DNA of 64,000 nucleotides from Adenanthera pavonina (Eukaryota; Streptophyta; Magnoliopsida; Fabales; Fabaceae): NCBI GenBank assembly GCA_026686845.1, contig JAIVEN010000016.1, positions 1,009,501 through 1,073,500 of the forward strand, in the 5' to 3' direction. Position 1 is the stretch's first letter. Every line of letters begins with the position of its first letter. Shown here one piece after another: positions 60,472 to 64,000 of the stretch. The translations under genes were made by a program, and so were the position numbers. The notes under the pieces are model-generated. The model did not search any database and had not been told where the DNA came from. It saw only the letters and a list, made by a program, of their open reading frames with translations.

Positions 60472-63400
60472 CTACCTTTCTTCCATTTTTGCCAAACCTC
60501 ACTCCATTTCAGTCTTTCCTTTCTTCCTTCTGTTTGGTTTTTGAATTGCACACTCAAAAAGTGACATGGAGAATTCACATGAGATTTGTAACATTTTGGA
60601 TCAAGAAAGTAGAAATCCCTCCTCATGACGTTAATTGCATTAGTATGGTTTATTATAGATTTATAGATAACTGTTGTATCTACTAATTTTCCTCTTCTAA
60701 TTTTGTTGGCTTATTTTCTCTTTGTAGAAAAAGATGAAAATATAAGCATCACTTTTTAAAATGATTCATATAGATTGATAGCTACCTGTTGTATTTACTA
60801 ATTTTTCCACCCCTAATTTGATGGCTTTTGTAGGGAAAAAGATACAAGCATTACTTTTTAAAAGGGATCTCTGTTCTTTGAGTAACATAATGCTTTTTTT
60901 TACTTCATCTTCATTTGATTTTGCACCTATGTTGATGTTCTTAACCAAAATGACCCTGGAGATCATTTCATTGTTGAGATTGCTATTTATACTATTTAAT
61001 TTCTTTAATTCAAAGATAGAATGTCAAACAATATTAGCATTACAATCCTATATTTTGGATTCTTCATACTTTCACATTTCATTAGTAGTATTTATATTAT
61101 ATTGAATTTTTTTTTATTTTTGATATAATTGGTGTTATGAAAAATATCGATACTTTAAAAGATTTTAAATTTCGTGACTAATAAGATTAATATTATATCT
61201 ATTCAACTTTTAATTAAATCTAGAATGTCTTTTTGTTTTCTTTTTCTTCAAGGTTGAACATTCCTCAAATAATGATAATCCCCATATGTCATTCAATGCT
61301 TTGTCAAGTGGAGCTTAAGAGAAGTAAGACCACATTCCATTACTCTTTTTTTTTTTTTTACACCAATTTTTTTATTCGTTATTTATACACTAATTGATTA
61401 TTCATGCTAATTTAGTTTAGAAAACTTCTTCCCAGAATTTCAACATGATACTTACTTATTTAATCCAGTTGCTCAGTTCTAATAATCCATTTTCCAGTTT
61501 CCTACCATTAAACCTCTCAAAGCAATCAAGCAGGAAAAATGATTGACCATTTATGTTGTTGCATTTTGGGTATTTGCTCTTATTTTAGTCTCTTTTATTT
61601 GAATTTATCAATCACTGCTGTTATAAGTCAATAATTTTTTGAACGTCCTACTTCCAGGCCTGGCCAATTTGACGATAAATTTTCATAAGTATATTATATT
61701 TATTTTGGAGTGATAATTTGTTCTGTGTAAATTCATTTATTATGAATATAAATTATATATTATATTACTTCAAGGCCATCATTGTATTATCAATCTGATC
61801 CAACGATAACCTTGAGAGAAAATTTATAAACAAGTTATAGATTTGGATAAAAAAATATTTATACATATTATAACATTTTGTTCGAAGCTGTTTGAAAACA
61901 GTTTTGCTTCTAAACATTGATGTATAGAGTTAAAAAATAAAGTTGTTTTTCTTCATGTCAATCAATAAATAAATAAAGTGAAGGACAACAAAAATACATT
62001 ATATAACTAATTATTTATAATTACATTAAAATTTATGACTAAAAGTAAATAAAAATTTCCTAACAATTATCATAAATTCTTTCTATAAAATGCACTATAT
62101 ATTATATATATAAAAGCAATGGAAAAAATAGTTCTATCAAAGGTTTGTGAAAGTCCAAACATGCATGCAGCTTTCTCATAACTTTAAAAACTCCAAACTA
62201 ACTCCAAACCTCTTAATCCTTATTTTAATTTTTTCTATGGTTAATCCTAACAGATTTATTTAAAATTAACAGATTTGCTTCTTAGTATCTGGCATGTTTC
62301 AAAATTTATGATACAAAATAAACACAATTTAATTAATTATAATATACATCTTTAAAATCATTTTCAACAAACATTGGTACAGTATAACTTTTAGATTACA
62401 AATCTGAATTTAAACCCTGAAATAATTTGAATCAAATATTTTAATTATTTTCAACAAATATTGGTACGGTATAACTTCTTGATTGCAAATCTGAATTTAA
62501 ACCTTTAAATAGTTTAAATAAAATATTTTAATTAATTATATTTAAAATTTATATATATAACTCTCAATGTATAACTTCTAGATTATTACTTCAAGCTCAA
62601 ATCAATTTAAAAAACAAAAATCAATCTCATATGATTAGTTATGCTATTTAACTAATTGATTTCATACTTAAACAGTAAAATCATTTTCATTTTCAAAATA
62701 TATAAGATTATTATACTTAAACATATTAATGATATTTTTTTAAATTTCAACTCGGTATTTTCCCGCTCATCGTATTCTCTACAAATAGCACACATATTCT
62801 AATTCATCCAATTCATTCATATTTACTACTATAGTCCATCATTTATACGTGCTATCAATCAATTCCGTAACAAATGAAGTATCACGTTAGGATTTTGAGG
62901 ATGTGGATGATGTGGGAATACAAGATTAAAGATGATTTCCAATCTATAGATTTGGTGCTGCATATTTAACAACCTCCTCAGCAGTATATTTTCTTATTAC
63001 TTATTGATTTTTACCCACCTTTCAATCCCATAACCCACCTTTTAGTGTTAGTACTATTCGTTTAAATATCAATAAATCATGTGTACCTCATATATTTGTA
63101 GTCTGTAATGAGCATTTATATTGCTAATATTTCCCATCTATAAATGGAAATATGCTATAACTAATATTGCATGTGTGTATGGTGATCCTATAAATGTCAT
63201 TGTAAAGAAATCATTTATTCATAGGTTTAAACCTTTGCTCCATAAGGGTGGAATCTACCACATTTCAAGATTTAATGTTAGGCAAAACAAAGGTCATTCC
63301 ATACAAACAATCATAAATATATGGTTAACTTTTAGTTTTCTACCACTCTAAAAAAATTAGATAATGATGGATTGATCTATTGATATGGGTTTGATTTCTT

Positions 63401-63658
63401 ACCATTTACTCGATTTCTTATCATTTACTGATATTCTAAACGAGAAGGCAGATGACAAATATTTGATAGGTAATTATGTTTATTACTTATCTTTAAAATA
63501 AAGTTCTAAACTATTTACATCTAAGTTGAATTCAAGTAAAAAAAATCACAATTGAATCACTTATATTGTATATCTTATTTTTTAACTTAAATTATTATTT
63601 TTTAAAAAATTGATAATTAGCTAACTACGTATGTTTTTTCGATAAAAGGAGAACTCAA
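60472..63658. other. AT-rich spacer, no gene
   Basis: No gene or element with clear ends was found. A diverged direct repeat of about 110 bases (around 62380-62450 and 62450-62530, sharing ATTTTCAACAAA and ATTGGTAC and AATCTGAATTTAAACC) is the only visible structure. Confidence 0.4.
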
Positions 63659-64000
63659 CTAGAGCACATGGCTATCCGCAATATCCTTATTCAAAATACA
63701 AACTAAGATATCAGAAGGAAAGCTAATAGTGTAATAACCAGGGGTTACTGAAAGAGATTGTTGAGCAAGGTAGTGAGCAGCAGCATTAACATCTTGGGAA
63801 ATGTGAGAAATGTGAACCTCCCAATCTCTCTGAAGAAGCTCATTAATTTCCACAATGACATCATTATCAGGATGAGATGAAGATGTGTTATGGGTAGCCA
63901 GACTCACAACATCAGATGAATCAAATTCGAGGGCCACTTTACGACACCCTGTTTGCCAAGCCAATTTTAAGCCAAGAAGGATGACCCACAGTTCTGCAGA
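63659..64000 (-). pseudogene. LINE-type RNase H domain fragment, cut by the window edge
   Basis: The minus-strand frame enters from the right edge and ends at a TAG at 63659-63661. It reads SAELWVILLGLKLAW, then CRKVALEFDSSDVVSL, ELLQRDWEVHISHISQD and NAAAHYLAQQSLSV, the order of the RNase H domain found at the end of plant non-LTR retrotransposons. The catalytic Glu (AELW) and Asp (FDSSD) are visible, but the last acidic residue, usually Asp in NxxAD, is His here (NAAAH). Hence it is probably an inactive LINE remnant; a domesticated gene cannot be excluded from the visible part. Confidence 0.7.

Overview
The window is nuclear DNA from a flowering plant, most likely a eudicot. It has spliced genes with GT..AG introns, AT-rich spacers full of small transposons, and only plant-type gene families (VQ, DUF639, R2R3-MYB, BEE-type bHLH, cysteine-rich receptor-like kinase, BRUTUS). 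No bacterial, phage, CRISPR or organelle gene block was seen. I cannot name the species.

Layout, left to right: (1) the first three coding exons of a C2/SMP-domain membrane-contact protein, minus strand, running off the left edge (1-1308); (2) a broken VQ-motif gene, plus (5600-5997); (3) a complete nine-exon DUF639 gene, minus (7187-12202); (4) a small non-autonomous LTR retrotransposon with a gag remnant (16029-17761); (5) a BEE/CESTA-like bHLH gene, minus, six exons (19174-20760); (6) an R2R3-MYB gene of subgroup 20, MYB62/MYB116-like, plus, three exons (27423-28559); (7) a ribosomal protein eS7 gene, plus, five exons, with an apparent 2-nt deletion in exon 3 (31081-32513); (8) a CRK43-like kinase, minus, five exons (33384-36406); (9) a DUF1639 gene, minus, two exons (41114-42110); (10) BRUTUS, the haemerythrin/RING iron-sensing E3 ligase, minus, 14 exons (45083-53907); (11) about 10 kb of repeats, including two hAT-type elements with clean 8-bp target-site duplications, ending in a LINE RNase H fragment at the right edge.

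Reading frames were joined by hand across splice sites. For bHLH (270 aa), MYB (313 aa), CRK (387 aa), DUF639 (693 aa), DUF1639 (228 aa) and BRUTUS (1249 aa) the exon lengths sum to multiples of three, and the joined products have the expected family length. The same test fails for eS7 by exactly 2 nt and shows two frame changes in the VQ gene.

The genes do not form one pathway. BRUTUS dampens iron-deficiency signalling, the bHLH belongs to a brassinosteroid-responsive clade, the MYB clade is linked to phosphate and hormone responses, and eS7 is a ribosome component. Their shared feature is conserved gene order: from memory, Arabidopsis keeps BTS, DUF1639, DUF639 and SYTF together on chromosome 3, and DUF1639, RPS7 and DUF639 together on chromosome 1. 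I did not find a convincing undescribed system. The best leads are the eS7 lesion, the decaying VQ gene, the G-box cluster upstream of BRUTUS, the gag-only LTR element and a few unexplained short ORFs.
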